This document shows, in pieces, positions 21,076 to 32,894 of a stretch of 64,000 nt of DNA. The notes below the pieces were generated by a model. That model did no database searches and was not told the origin of the DNA. It saw only the letters and a list, made by a program, of their open reading frames with translations. Where the stretch lies: the NCBI RefSeq assembly GCF_963259705.1, contig NC_081842.1:35243796-35307795 (forward strand), given 5' to 3'. The translations under genes and the position numbers were made by a program. How positions within the stretch are numbered: position 1 is the first letter of the stretch; each line of letters begins with the position of its first letter. The stretch is from Myotis daubentonii. Its lineage: Eukaryota > Chordata > Mammalia > Chiroptera > Vespertilionidae.

Positions 21076-22436
21076 GCACTCTCAGTAAGTGGAAGTCATT
21101 TTTTCTTGTATAAATGGGGCCTTATTCGGATAGTGCTTCTTATCCAAACTTTGTTTAGCAGTTTCCCCTAGGAAACCACTGTATAGGGGAAAATGTGTCG
21201 TGTTTTAAATGCATGGAGCACTGACCTTAGTAAGTTTAAGTTGGTATATTTCTGCATAAGTAATAATATTTTTAAAAAGAGTTAATGACCCAGCTATTAT
21301 TTAGCTAATTTTCTTAAATTTTTATTATAGGCAGCCTGGCAAGTTTATATCTATAACCACTTAAAAAATACTTGTTAAACCCTGCAAGCTGTGAGAGTTG
21401 AAATTTTGCTATTTCTTGACTTACATGAGGACCTGTAATATTCCTGGCATGACTAGACATTTATTTAGGGAAAAGATACAATCTTACTACCTCCTGGTTG
21501 TCCAAAATGTTTTGATGAAATATGTACTTGGATTATGATTCTCATCTTTGTAATGCATGAAGATGGAAAGGGCTCATTCTTCAGAGCACTGGCTGGCATA
21601 TCGTTTTACTGATAATATGTTTTAGCTCCTTTCCAAAGTGTTTGATTCTTGAACCACAGTAAAAAAAAAACTAGGAAAATAACCAGATATTTTCCATTGA
21701 GGGATAATATGAAAAAGTTTAGTGAATGATTAAAAACCACTTCATGGCAATTTCTTAATAATTTTTAAAGCATTACGAAACTCATTTTTATTTCTTCTTA
21801 GTAGGTTTGAAAACACTTTGATTGAATCATGGGTAATATATTTTTAGCCTTAAAGTTTATTTACTATTTGAAAGAACCCCAACATTTGAAAGGAAACATC
21901 TTTCCTATTAAATTCAAGTTCCCAAATGCTAGGTCAACTCATGGATATCCAGTGAAAGATGGCATCACCATTTATGAGAAACTTTTGCCCTCTGCTCTCA
22001 CTATTCCATTCCCCAGGCATTTTGAGTCTCCCTCGTTACCATGGTATCCCCTCCCATTCAGAAGGGCATTACTTTAAGTATATTCATGTTTTAATTTAAT
22101 GGTTTTGTTTGTTTTGACAGTTGTCTGAAAATGAATATTCCAGAAAGGACTCTAGATTTTACCCAGTGCCATAGTTTTACAGTTTGCTTGACTGCCATCC
22201 TATGAAAAAAATGTGTCATTATTATAGTTTATCTAAATTTATTTTTAATTTGAAAATTTAAACTAACCCGGCTCTTACTGCTTTTGGATATGTTGTACCA
22301 TACCCCCGATACTTAAAATGAACACAGTGACTGGGAGAGTAATATGATAAAATTACATGAATTTTGGTCATGAGGTTTTTTTTAAAATTGGTATAAGTAG
22401 ATTATTCATTCTCAGAGAAATTTTTTTTCTTTTTTA
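21076..22436. other. Unique-looking sequence
   Basis: 1.36 kb. No repeat consensus or convincing coding frame. The 82-codon frame at 21829-22077 has no recognised family. Confidence 0.45.
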
Positions 22437-22449
22437 AAATGCCAAAACT

Positions 22450-22669
22450 GCCGGAACCGGTTTGGCTCAGTGGATGGAGCGTCGGCCTGCGGACTGAGGG
22501 GTCCCGGGTTCGATTCCGGTCAAGGGCATGTACCTGGGTTGCGGGCACGTCCCCAGTGGAGGATGTGCAGGAGGCAGCTGATGGATGTCTCTCTCTCATC
22601 GATGTTTCTGACTCTCTATCTCTCTCCCTTCCTCTCTGTGAAAAATCAATAAAATATATTTAAAAAAAA
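22450..22669 (+). mobile_element. VES SINE, complete, plus strand
   Basis: GCCGGAACCGGTTTGGCTCA with an A box (TGGCTCAGTGGATGG), a B box (GGTTCGATTCC), TGCAGGAGGCAGCTGATGG, a CT-rich part and AATAAAATATA + A run. Exact 13-bp target duplications AAATGCCAAAACT lie at 22437-22449 and 22670-22682. Little diverged, so a fairly young copy. Confidence 0.96.
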
Positions 22670-22682
22670 AAATGCCAAAACT

Positions 22683-24025
22683 AGGTGCTGTACTTACACT
22701 AGTGAGGAGGGACAGACTTAGCACCCACATATCCACCTTTGTATCCCTTGCATTCTAATGTGACTACTAACACTGATCAGGTGAATTCACGCACAAAAAA
22801 TAAAGGGAAGGGAGAGGTATTCTGTGGTCCAAAGTGTGGGTAGGACTTAACTGAGAAGAATCGGAACGTGTGTTACAGTAAAAGGGAACAGAATACATAG
22901 GAGGCACTGAGTGACTGAGGGGATGCTGGCTCTGACAGAGGGGAAGCTGGGAGAGATGAGGGAGGAAATCAGGGGCCAGACAACCTTGCAGAAAGATAAA
23001 GGTCAAGGAGAACCTGTGTTTGAGACAAAGAACTAAATCACTGTTAGATTCCTTTTTGTTGCCAATAGCTGCCCATAATAAATTAATCATTATCTGGGTA
23101 TTGTTTTTATGTGCAACACACACACATATATTGCCATATAAAAAATTTTGAAACAGATTGGCTGATGATTAAGAAGGGTATAATCACTTTATGAGGTGTA
23201 AATTGAGATGCCCCTTAATTCATTTATTTTTTTTCCTCTTAGAAATTTAGCAAGACTTTTAGCTAACTAGTTCAAGATGAACGCAAAGCTTACTTTTATA
23301 TTAAAATTTAGCTATCTCTCCATGGTATCAACAATATGATTATACATATTTTGGCTATCATAGTAGAATATTAAATTTAATTTCCTCATTTTAAAATTCA
23401 TGACTAATTTAATTTTAAAGATCATCTATAGTTAATTTTCATCGCTCATAAAGAAATGCTGGACGTGCAACCAACTTGCATTTGAATTCTCTCTCCTGTT
23501 GCTGAGCACAGAATTCTAGACATATTAGGAGCAAGACTTAGTAGGTAATGGGGCTTCAGAATGCTTTCCATCTATCATGCAATGGTTCCTCAGTTCCTTC
23601 TAAAAATAGCTCCTCCCTGTTGTTCTTCTCTTTGTTATTAGATGTAGCCTATATGGAGGATGTTGCAGTTCTGAAATTGAAGACAATTATTATCTTGATA
23701 ATTTGGTATACTCCTGTGTGAGGATGTATACCATTTAAACCTCTCAGCATCAGTTTATTGATTTTGTTCAGGGTCAAAGTTAGAAGCACCATCAATAATC
23801 TTAATACAACATAATGCTATGCATGGTATTAAGTTTAAATATTTATTCACTGAGTTGAATCTTACACTCTCAAGGGGAAAGCACAGTTAATAGGATAATA
23901 AGTACCTTATGGCTATAATTAAAGCAGATTTAACAAGTAGACTCATGGTATTTACATGTCTTAATCATATTTTTTGTTTCTTTTATTATGAGTAAGCATG
24001 AGACATTATTTTCTGTTTTATTTTC
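22683..24025. other. Unique-looking sequence
   Basis: 1.34 kb. A purine-rich patch (22790-23010) gives a 118-codon minus frame (22767-23123) without recognisable domains. Nothing else recognised. Confidence 0.45.
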
Positions 24026-24230
24026 ATATATTTTTATTGATTTCAGAGATGAAGGGAGGAGAGAGTGATAGAAACATCAATGACAAGAAACAATAATTGA
24101 TTGGTTGCCTCCCACACGCCCCACACAGGGGATGGAGCCCACAACCCGGGAAATTGCCCTGACTGGAAATCAGCCATGCTCCTGTTTCATAGATTATCGC
24201 TCAAGCACTGAACCACACTGACACAGGCTA
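24026..24230 (-). mobile_element. VES SINE, diverged, minus strand
   Basis: ATATTTTTATTGATTTCAGAG, GATAGAAACATCAATGA..., TTGATTGGTTGCCTCCCACACG, ACCCGGGAAATTGCCCTGACTGG and GCACTGAACCACACTGACACAGGCT are the antisense of VES with many substitutions. Confidence 0.85.
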
Positions 24231-24595
24231 TTTTTTTTTTTGTTTTAAATTCTTTATTTTATCATTGTAACAACACATATTATAAAACAAATATTAAATT
24301 TTGATATTTTGTATGTTTTACTTATTGTGGCATGCTTACTTGGTGTTAGATTCAGAAAGAAGCCCAAATGTCCACTTACATTAAAAAAAATTCAAGGTAG
24401 CTAGAAATTTAACCAGAGGTCAGAGTGCCAAAATAAAACCTATTATAACCACCTTTTTCCCCTTTGGTTTTTGTATGCTTTTTAAAAATTGTATATAATA
24501 CAAATGTCAAGATAAGAAGGAAACAATTTAAAATTGCAAAAGAGTAGCAAGTACTATATAAACTTTAATTCCCTAATACAATTATGATTTCTATA
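24231..24595. other. AT-rich sequence
   Basis: TTTAAATTCTTTATTTTATCATTG at 24244 may be a short remnant of an L1 tail. The rest is unrecognised. Confidence 0.35.
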
Positions 24596-24722
24596 CAGGC
24601 TGGGGCAAAAGAAGGTTTATAGTTGTGAGTAGATGAAACACAGAGTTTATCCTTGCATTATTATTTATTTATTGTATTACTTTCCATACAAACAACTGTA
24701 GACCCACTTTTGCCCTACCCTG
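24596..24722. mobile_element. 127-bp mariner-type MITE
   Basis: Inverted ends CAGGCTGGGGCAAAAGAAGG (left) and the complement CAGGGTAGGGCAAAAGTGGG (right), both flanked by TA. The inner part is a near palindrome (TATAGTTGT...ACAACTGTA) with an AT-rich loop. There is no ORF. A non-autonomous mariner relative. Confidence 0.85.
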
Positions 24723-24746
24723 TATATTGATAAATGCATAGAGCTG

Positions 24747-24747
24747 G

Positions 24748-24802
<55 letters not shown>

Positions 24803-24811
24803 GATAGATAT
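24747..24811. repeat. (GATA)n microsatellite
   Basis: About 15 GATA units with one GAT interruption at the end. Confidence 0.97.
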
Positions 24812-25351
24812 AAAGATGCTTGTGTATGCATGTAATTAAGTATATTTATTTTTAGCATTTTTCAGCCATTTGGTATTTCCTGAACTTTGCCTTGGTAATA
24901 TAAAAGAGAAAAAACATAAGTAACTTTTACAAAAGAAATGGTAGATCAACTTGACAAATTTTAATCTAGCTTTAACACTAGAAACTAATATTCATCATAC
25001 TGTGTGTGCAATTTAAAGTGAAAATGAGAATCCATTTTTTTGAGCTATAGGGTGTTCAAAGCTTGGGTTATTTAAAGTAGCTTAGGTTTTTAATGTTGTA
25101 TTAGGGAAGAGATTTTAAAGAAATATTTGTATTCGTGTCAAATTTTAATTTAATTTTTCTTAGGCTTCAATGCATTCCCTTAGGGAATATATAGGCTGTA
25201 ATTTTCTCTTTCTTATATGCAGGTACTTATTAACAGAGGTTTGCCATTTCAGCCAATATTTTTACATGTTAAAATAATATACTCTCCTTATACATAAGCT
25301 TCTTTGTACATACTAGATTCATATATTTCTCTCCAATAATATCTTGAAGTT
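24812..25351. other. Unique-looking sequence
   Basis: AT-rich. No repeat or gene recognised. Confidence 0.45.
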
Positions 25352-25366
25352 AAAAATGGTATTACT

Positions 25367-25585
25367 GCCAAAACCGGTTAGGCTCGGTGGATAGAGCGTC
25401 AGCCTGCAGACTGAAGGGTCCCAGGTTTGATTCCAGTCAAGGGCATATACCTTGGTTGTGGGCACATCCCCAGTGGGAGGTGTGCAGGAGGCAGCTGGTC
25501 GATGTTTCTCTCTCATCGATGTTTCTGACTCTCTGTCCCTCTCCCTTCTTCTCTGTAAAAAATCAATAAAAATGTATTTGGGGAA
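25367..25585 (+). mobile_element. VES SINE, first of a stacked pair
   Basis: GCCAAAACCGGTTAGGCTCG, B box GGTTTGATTCC, GTGCAGGAGGCAGCTGGTCG, CT-rich part, AATAAAAATGTATTT. The flanks are AAAAATGGTATTACT (about 25352-25366) and AAAAATGGTGTTACT (25586-25600). Confidence 0.95.
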
Positions 25586-25600
25586 AAAAATGGTGTTACT

Positions 25601-25804
25601 GTCCTGACTGGTTTGGCTCAGTGGATAGAGCGTCGGCCTGCTGACTGAAGGGTCCCAGGTTTGATTCTGGTCAAGGGCATGTACCTTGGTTGCGGGCAGA
25701 TCCCCAGTAGGGGGTGTGCAGGAGGTGGCTGATTATTGTTTCTCTCTCATCAATGTTTCTAACTCTCCCTCTCCCTTCCTCTCTGTAAAAAATCAATAAA
25801 ATAA
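25601..25804 (+). mobile_element. VES SINE, second of a stacked pair
   Basis: GTCCTGACTGGTTTGGCTCAGTGGATAGAGCGTC, GTGCAGGAGGTGGCTGATT, CT-rich part, AATAAAATAAAA. It is followed by a third copy of the target (AAAAATGGTATTA, about 25805-25817). It lacks part of the tail relative to the neighbour. Confidence 0.95.
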
Positions 25805-25817
25805 AAAAATGGTATTA

Positions 25818-26125
25818 TTTATACAGTTATAGAATCCATATTCTTCATGCTTTTAGTATTCATGTACATTCAGTTGGATTAACTAATAAATATTACCTTT
25901 ATTAGATCAACAGAAATTACAGATTAACTATTTAAACAGTTATTCAAAATTCTTAAAGGAATAATAAGTAGGCATAAACCCTTGCAAAATATGTTTTTCA
26001 AATATATAAATGCCATTCATAAATTAAGTTCATATCATCATTGACATTTTTCCTACTGTATCTATTAATCTTATCATAAAATTGAATTCTTCAAGTTTTG
26101 TACTTTGGGTAACTGCATGTAATCA
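25818..26125. other. AT-rich sequence
   Basis: Nothing recognised. Confidence 0.4.
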
Positions 26126-26421
26126 TCTGTATATATAAAAGACTAAGCGACCTTTACCACTGAACGACCAGAATGACCAGAACAACCGGTCAACCATTCA
26201 CCTTGATGCACACTGACCACCAGGGGGGAAACGTTCAATGCAGGAGCTGCCCCCTGGCGGTCAGTGCACTCTCAGAGCCAATCTCCCACGGCCCCTCCCC
26301 CTGGCCGCCCCGATCTGCCCTGATCAGGACTGGGCGAGGTGTCCCAATTGTCCCAATTGCCCCAATTGGTGGTCAGGCCTCGGGACTCCACCCTTGCACG
26401 ATTCATGCACCAGGCCTCTAG
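26126..26421 (+). mobile_element. Non-autonomous Helitron, plus strand
   Basis: A|TCTGTATATATAAAAGACTAAGCGACC is a good HeliBat 5' end. CCGAACGACC-like tandem words (GAACGACCAGAATGACCAGAACAACCGG) follow, then CACTGACCACCAGGGGGG. The 3' end is CACGATTCATGCACCAGGCCTCTAG|T. Confidence 0.92.
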
Positions 26422-26994
26422 TAATGAATATAATCGAATTTCTTTAAACTATTCAGCCTTTGCGGTTATTCTTAAACATCCTCACCTAGATTAATGAGTT
26501 TTTATGAATTACTAAAATAAGCTCTAATCAAATTAAACAGTGTTTCATTTTCTATACTTTTCTAAGACTGACAGGGAAGCTTACTGAGGAGAGACCATCT
26601 TTTATAATTGTATTCTATAATTTATAGATGGTACCTGGGCCTATGGCAGCTATGCATTGGTTAAATGTGTAGTTCTTTTAAAATTCAATACACATTCCTA
26701 TGCAAAACTGTTGGAAGAGTCTGAATGGGAGTTTATTTCCTTAGCCTTGTGAGGAACCTGACTCAAACCAACAAGCTGTATCATATTTAACATTGAGACA
26801 TTAGGTGAATTCAAAAGTCAGAAAAAGAAGACAAGCGTTTTCTTGTCTCCTGACCACTGTGAAAAAGTAGATTTTACCAAAAAAAACCCCACATACTTTG
26901 CTTCCAGATTGTTACTCTAAGTTCAAATGTGTTGTTTTCTTCTTATTTTACAATGGTTACTGGAGACAGTGTCTTGTGGGGCAAAAAATATATA
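26422..26994. other. Unique-looking sequence
   Basis: No repeat or gene recognised. Confidence 0.45.
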
Positions 26995-27178
26995 ATTTTG
27001 GGGTTTGGATCCAGCACTGACTGGCTGTTGAATCTTATTCAAGACAATTAACTTGTCATCTTCAGAATCTAAGGATTTACAACATCAACAACAAAAATCT
27101 GTTATGAAGTTGTTACATGAACACCCTGAGGATAATAGATATGAAAACACTTTATAAGGACAATTATAGATTTGGGAT
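26995..27178 (+). mobile_element. MIR-like SINE, plus strand
   Basis: GGGTTTGGATCCAGCACTGACTGGCTG, AATCTTATTCAAGACAATTAACTTGTC, TGAAGTTGTTACATGAACA and GATATGAAAACACTTTATAAGG follow MIR order with heavy divergence. Confidence 0.5.
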
Positions 27179-27286
27179 GATTACTAACATGGACAGTGAA
27201 AATATAAGCATATTATTTCTATTTTGTTACTTTTGAACTTGTTTCATTTCCCCCTCATGAATTTTACATTCTGCTCATTCATATCT

Positions 27287-27622
27287 TTTATTTTTTATTG
27301 TTTAAAGTATTACAAATAGTAGTACTTATGTCTCCTTTTTCCCCCATTTACCTCTCCCCCGGCCTCCCTTACCCACCCCTGCACATGCCCTCACATCCCC
27401 GCCCCCAAAGTCTGTGTCCATTGGTTATCCTTATATGCATGCATACAAGTCCTTCTGTCTCTTAACCCTCCCCCAACCCTCCCCTGCCTTCCTGCTGTAG
27501 TTTGACAGTGTTCGATGCTTCTTTGTCTCTGTATCTATTTTTATTCATCAGTTTATGATGTTCATGATATTCCGCAAATGAGTGAGATCATGTGATATTT
27601 ATCTTTCTCTGACTGGCTTAAT
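27287..27622 (-). mobile_element. L1 3' end, minus strand
   Basis: TTTTATTGTTTAAAGTATTACAAATAG..., CTTATATGCATGCATACAAGTCC, TTTGACAGTGTTCGATGCTTC and GAGTGAGATCATGTGATATTTATC are the antisense 3'UTR and last ORF2 codons. It stops at GACTGGCTTAAT, a strong 5' truncation (about 335 bp). Confidence 0.9.
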
Positions 27623-27786
27623 AGCTTTCAGTTCAGTATTCTCTCCAAACATGCTGCGCCACCTGATATTTTTACTAGTCTTTTCCATGTGCCTGGACTG
27701 CCCCTTTTCCATGATCTCTGTTCAATAAAGTAGTTTTCATTTTTCCAGATAACAAGAACTAGTCTTTACATTTCACACTCCCATTC

Positions 27787-28050
27787 TTTTTTGTTGTTGT
27801 TAATCCTCACCCAAGGATATTTTTCCATTGATTTTTAGAGAGGATTGATTGGAAGGGAGGGGGAGAGACAGAGAGACAGAAACATAGATGTGAGAGAGAC
27901 ACATCGGTTGCCTCCCCCACACACCCCAGGGCCAGGTGCCAGGGATTGAGCCTGCACCTGAGGTATGTGCCTTTGAATGGAATCAAACCTGGGACCCTTA
28001 TGTCTGCTGCAGGCAAACCCTTTATCCACTGAGCAAAGTCGGTTAGGGCC
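27787..28050 (-). mobile_element. VES SINE, longer subfamily, minus strand
   Basis: GTTGTTGTTAATCCTCACCCAAGGATATTTTTCCATTGATTTTTAGAG, then GTGAGAGAGACACATCGGTTGCCTCC, GGTGCCAGGGATTGAGCCTGC and TCCACTGAGCAAAGTCGGTTAGGGCC. It has an extra inner segment and a different 3' tail from the copies at 6.7 or 22.4 kb; the same subfamily occurs at 29.5 kb. Confidence 0.9.
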
Positions 28051-28097
28051 ACGCCCACCTTCTTTACCTTCCTCACTAGTTGGAACAAGCATTTCTT

Positions 28098-28130
28098 TCT
28101 TTTTTTTTTTCTTTTTTTTTTTTTTTTTTG
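28098..28130. repeat. poly(T) tract
   Basis: About 30 T with two C interruptions, possibly the tail of a minus-strand retroelement whose body is not visible. Confidence 0.8.
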
Positions 28131-28159
28131 CCTTTCATGAAGCTTCTTCCACTCTTCCT

Positions 28160-28325
28160 AATTACAGCATTCTGTGTCTGAATCCCCTGCATCTCCAGAG
28201 CAGTCTGAGTCAGCATTATGCACATCACCAGGGAGCTTGTGAGAAAGGCCTTATACTAGGCACCTGTAAACCCAGACCTCTGGGTGATTCTCATGGTAAT
28301 TACAGTGTGAGAAGCACGGCCCTAA
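28160..28325 (-). mobile_element. MER20/MER5-like hAT fragment
   Basis: CTGAATCCCCTGCATCTCC, CATCACCAGGGAGCTTGTGAGAAAGG, CCCAGACCTCTGGGTGATTCTCATGG and GTGTGAGAAGCAC follow the MER20-type order. The ends have decayed and the strand is arbitrary. Confidence 0.5.
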
Positions 28326-28878
28326 TTAATTTTAAGCAACTTAGGAGTGGAAAGAAGATGGAGTTAGAGCTTCTCTCTCTTGCCTTAGTGCCCTCCACAA
28401 GGCTTTGAATCATCCAATACTTTGCACATAAATAGGTGTTCAGTAAATACTTGTAAGTGTTGAGTTGAATTGAATTTTATTTTAATATTTTGAAGAAAAA
28501 TGTTGTTTTAGAAAACTCAGATATTAGAAAAAGCTGTTTTAAAATTAGAGCAAGAAAAAAGCTGTTCATTATTGATGCTACTCATGTCAGCTAATCAATA
28601 TATCTTGATCATCAACTACTACTGTACTTTCTCATGGGTAATATATTAGTATAGATCTTTGATCATATAAAAAGAAGGTCTTTAGTCTAACCTTCACCTT
28701 CAAAGAGTTCATTTAGATAACTGAATCAAAATGTGGTTGCTTTGTCATTCTTCTAAATATTTAATATATGCTATTAGAAGTCATGGCAGAACTTTAAGTC
28801 ATTGTGCATCCAAGTATTACTGGTAAATATTAAGATGTGATTTCATTAAATTATTTAAACAGATCAATTCATCATTTG

Positions 28879-28880
<2 letters not shown>
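28326..28880. other. Unique-looking sequence
   Basis: AT-rich, with no recognised feature. Confidence 0.45.

Positions 28881-28914
<34 letters not shown>
28881..28914. repeat. (GT)n microsatellite
   Basis: 17 uninterrupted GT units. Confidence 0.98.
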
Positions 28915-28916
<2 letters not shown>

Positions 28917-29518
28917 CATAAAATGTTGAATAAACCCAGAAGCAACACTTTTTCATTGATAATTAAAGTAAGATTATTTCATACTTTAAGATATTTATTC
29001 CTGTGTATGATTTTAAATCAATTGTAGTATTTTCCCCTTACATACTTACCATTTTTTGTGTGTAGAATTCCATAAAAAGTGTAAAAGAATTAGGAGTACC
29101 ATTCATTCACCTTTACTTCTCTGTGAATGCTAGTTGTTGTGAATTTAAGTGAAACCCATCTCTTAATTGTAGGTGGTTTCTGTCCATTGCCTAGAAAGTT
29201 TCAAGTCTGCTTATCCCTGCGATCGGCTGATATGTGCTTAGGGAACAGAAACTAATTTTAACATTAGCCCAAGCAAAATGTAATTAGACCAACTAATCTG
29301 ATAAAATATACCCCAGGCAAAAATCCTTTTTTTTTTAAAATGTAATGCTATTTTAATGGAAATGGCCTTTTTATGAAATGCAAGTGACAAAGACTTGAAT
29401 AATGCCTGTGAGCTTTTTATTTAATTTTGTATTCACTAATTTGTTAATAAAGGGAGAATAGGGGTACTTCATTCTTACAATTTTAGATATGGAATCGATT
29501 TTTAAAGTGGATTATTAT
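28915..29518. other. Unique-looking sequence
   Basis: No recognised feature in about 600 bp. Confidence 0.45.
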
Positions 29519-29760
29519 TTTTTTTGTTAATCCTCACCCAAGGACATTTTTTTCCATTGTTTTTGAGAGAGAGTAGAAGTGAGGGGGAGAGAAAGAGAGA
29601 GAAACATCAATGTGCGAGAGAAACATTGATTGGATGCCTCTCGTAGGTGCTGGTGTATTGAGCCAGCAACCCAGGTACATGCCCTTGATCAGAATCGAAC
29701 ACAAGACCCATCAGTCTGAATGCTGATGCTCTAATCACTGAGACAAACCAGCTAGGGCTA
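29519..29760 (-). mobile_element. VES SINE, longer subfamily, minus strand
   Basis: TTTGTTAATCCTCACCCAAGGACATTTTTTTCCATTG, AGAAACATCAATGTGCGAGAGAAACATTGATTGG, CCAGGTACATGCCCTTGATCAGAATCGAACAC and ACCAGCTAGGGCT. The tRNA-like head is intact in outline. Confidence 0.92.
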
Positions 29761-29939
29761 AAGTAGAATTTTTAATGTAAATGTTCACTTTTACTTAAAA
29801 TAACATACCTGGGTCCTAATTGATCCTCTAAAAGGGCTGTGTGTGTGTGTTGGCAACCATATGTAGAAGAGCTTTGGGAATTATATCATGTTTTTAATTT
29901 GGTCCTCACTGCTCCTTCCCATTAAGTAGTTTTACTATA
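29761..29939. other. Spacer
   Basis: No recognised feature. A short GT run at 29839-29850. Confidence 0.4.
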
Positions 29940-31580
29940 TTCACAGATTTTTGCAACTATCATCAAAATTGATTTTAGAAGATTTCATCACCCCCTCTCA
30001 AAAGAGAAGTGCCATAAACATTAGCAGTCCTTCATTTCCCAGCTTCCAGCCCCAGGCAATTATTAATCTACTTTCTGTCTCTATAATTTGCCTGTTCTGG
30101 ACTTTCCATCTAAATGTAATCATGCAGTATGTGGTCTTTTGTGATTACCTTGTGACCAACTTCTTTCGTTTAGTATGGTGTTTTCCAGGTTTACCCATGT
30201 TGTAGCATGTATCTATTTCATTATTTTTATTACTGAATGATATTCTGTAGTCATTGGTTATATTTAATTTATCCATCATTTGCTGGTCATTTGGGTATTT
30301 CCACTTTCTGGTATTATGAATAAAACTGCTATGAACATTTGTGTGCCAATTTTTTTGTGAACATGTTTTCTTTACTTTTCTTTTAGAGTATATATCTAGG
30401 AGTGGAATCTTAACTCTGTTGAGTTATTTGAGGAACTGCCAGACTGTTTTCCAAAATATTTCATCACTTTATATTCTCAATTTCTCCACATCCTCTCCAA
30501 CACTTGTAGTTATTTTTATTTTGGGTACAGACATCTAGTGGCTATAAAGTGCTATTTCATTGTGATTTTAATTTGCATTTCCCTCGTGGTTAATGATCTT
30601 CTAATATGCTTATTGGAAAATTGTATGCATTTGTAAAAATATATTCATATCCTTTGCCCATTTGTTAATTGAGTTATCTTTTTATTATTGAGTTTTAAGA
30701 GTTTTGGATACTTATATATAATCTGAATACAAGTCTATTATTAGACTTACGATTTGCAAATATTTTCTCCTAGTCTGCGGGATGTCTTTTCATTTTCTTG
30801 ATGGTGTCCATTGAAACCCAAAAGTTTAAATTTTAATGAAGTCAAATTTAAATATTTTTTTCTTTATGGAGTCATATTTGAGAATGCTTAGCTTGATCTA
30901 AGGTCATGGAAATTGTTTCCTATATCTTCTAATAATTTTATTATTTAAGCTCTAACATTTAGTTTTATGATATTTTTATTAACTTTGGTGTATGGTGTGA
31001 GAAAGAGGTTAAACTTTATTCTTTTGCATATGAATATCCAGTTTGCCAACAACATTTGTTGAAACAAATTTTCTTCCTCTATTTAATTATCTTGGCTTCC
31101 TTGTTAAAGTCAATTGACTAAAACTGTGAAGGTTGATTTCTGTACTTTCAATTCTATTCCACTGATCTGTGTACTTATCCTTATGCCGATACCATGTAGT
31201 CCTAATTTATAAAGTCTGCAGTTCTGTAGTAAGTTTTGAAATCAGAAAGTATGAACCTTTGCCTTTTCTTCAAGATTGTTTTAGTTATTCTGGGTCCCAT
31301 AAATTTTCATATGAGTTTAGGATCAACTTGTCATTTGAACAAAGAAGTCAGCTGGGATTTTCATGGGGATTATACTGAATCTTTAAATAATTTGAGGAGT
31401 AATAACATCTTAACAGTCTAAAAGTTTCAATTTATAAATATGGGGTATCTTTCCATTTATTTAGATGTTAAATTTATTTTAATAATTTTTGTTGTTTTCA
31501 TATAAAAAATTTGTACTAGTTTTGTTAAAAGTTGTTCCCAAGTGTTTTGTTACTAATTTTTAAAACATTTAATGTATATG
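29940..31580 (-). mobile_element. Old L1 (L1M-type) 3' half, minus strand
   Basis: The antisense text runs in order: TCCATCTAAATGTAATCATGCAGTATGTGG, CTTTCGTTTAGTATGGTG, CCATGTTGTAGCATGTATC, TTTGCTGGTCATTTGGG, TAGGAGTGGAATC, CTCTCCAACACTTGTAG, TCCTTTGCCCATTTG, TTTGCAAATATTTTCTCC and CCAGTTTGCCAACAACATTTGTTG. About 1.6 kb of ORF2-to-3'UTR, very diverged; no frame is open beyond 84 codons. Confidence 0.8.
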
Positions 31581-31599
31581 CTCCATCTTTGCTGAACAC

Positions 31600-32400
31600 A
31601 TTTTTTACTTCTTTTTTTTTATTGTGGTAAGACAATTTAATATCAGATCTAGTCTCAAGAAATTTTTAAGTATACAATCCAGTATTTTTAACTATAAGCA
31701 TCATGTTGTGCAGATCGCCAGAACTTCATAATCTTGTGTAGTTGAATCTTTATACACATTGAATAACAACTCACCATTTCCCCCTCATCCCAGCCCCTAG
31801 AAACCACCATTCTATTCTCTGCTGCTATGTGTTTTACTAACATAGATGATTCATGTAAGTAGAATCATGCAATATGTTCCTTTGGTGACTGGTTTATTTC
31901 ACATAGCATGCTATCCTCAAGGTCCATCCATGTTGTAGCATGTGTTAGAATTTTCTTCCTTCTTAGGCTGAAAAATATTCCATTATATATATTCCAAAAA
32001 ATATATATACTATTTTTATCCATTCCTCTGCTGATGGACATTTCAGTTATTTTCATATCTTGGCAATTGGGAACAATGCTGCAATGAATATGGAAAAGCA
32101 AATATTTTTTAGAGATCTTAATTTCCATTCTTCTGAACAAATACCCTGAAGTGGGATTGCTGGATCATGAGGTTATTTCTGTTTTTATTGCTTGAAATGC
32201 CTCTCTACAGGTTTTCATAGTGGCTGATGCATTCCACACTCCCATCAACAGTACACGTGGTTCCAGTTTCTCCGTGTCTTTGCCAGAACTTGTTATTCTT
32301 AAAAAAAAATTATGATAGCCATTTTGAAAGTGTGAGGTGATATCTCATTGTAGTTTTAATTTGTATTTCCATGATGATTAGTGATATTGAAAAATCAATA
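31600..32400 (-). mobile_element. Second old L1 3' fragment, minus strand
   Basis: It starts with TTTTTTTTATTGTGGTAAGACAATTTAATATCAG, then TTAACTATAAGCATCATGTTGTGCAG (antisense 3'UTR), GGTCCATCCATGTTGTAGCATG, TTCCTCTGCTGATGGACATTTCAG, CCTGAAGTGGGATTGCTGGATC and TTTGAAAGTGTGAGGTGATATCTC. It ends near TTAGTGATATTG. It is a separate insertion from the preceding L1 because the 3' end restarts. Confidence 0.78.
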
Positions 32401-32894
32401 TAATCCCTATCACAATCCCCATGGCACTTTTTATAGAAGTAGAAAATTATAACTTATTACAGATTTATACTTATTTCAGTTAGAAACAATACTGCTATAA
32501 GCTGTATTTTGTTTTGTTGTATTTTATGATATTGTGGTTTATATATAAGCATATATACATTCTACAAATCCAACAATAGATTGTTATAATTATTACTCTG
32601 TATAATTGTTAGCTTTTAGAGATGATGAAAGTATGTATGGTTTTGTTATATTAGCTTTCTTATCTAACATTTCTTATTTGTATTATTTGTTTCTGTGGAT
32701 TCAAGTTACCAATGATGAGATTCCCCTGAGATGATAATGGCTTTAGCAGGGACCTCTTTGACTGTCTCTCTCACCAGTTACTATGTCTACCTAACACACA
32801 GCTCTTAGGTGCCAGTGATTGCAGGTATAGTTTTGAGGCTGGTCTCTGAGTTTATCCTTATTCTGAGAAAAACTTTTTTTTTTTTTTTTTGCAA
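32401..32894. other. AT-rich spacer
   Basis: No recognised feature. A T-run at 32875-32890. Confidence 0.4.

Noticed and set aside
22450..22530. Possible tRNA gene (good A and B boxes)
   Set aside because: It is the head of a VES SINE with tail, A-run and target duplications; no mature tRNA fold expected.
22767..23123. 118-codon minus frame
   Set aside because: Arises from a purine-rich patch; no domain or conservation recognisable by eye.
27977..28408. 143-codon plus frame
   Set aside because: Runs through a SINE and a poly(T) tract (Phe run); repeat-derived.
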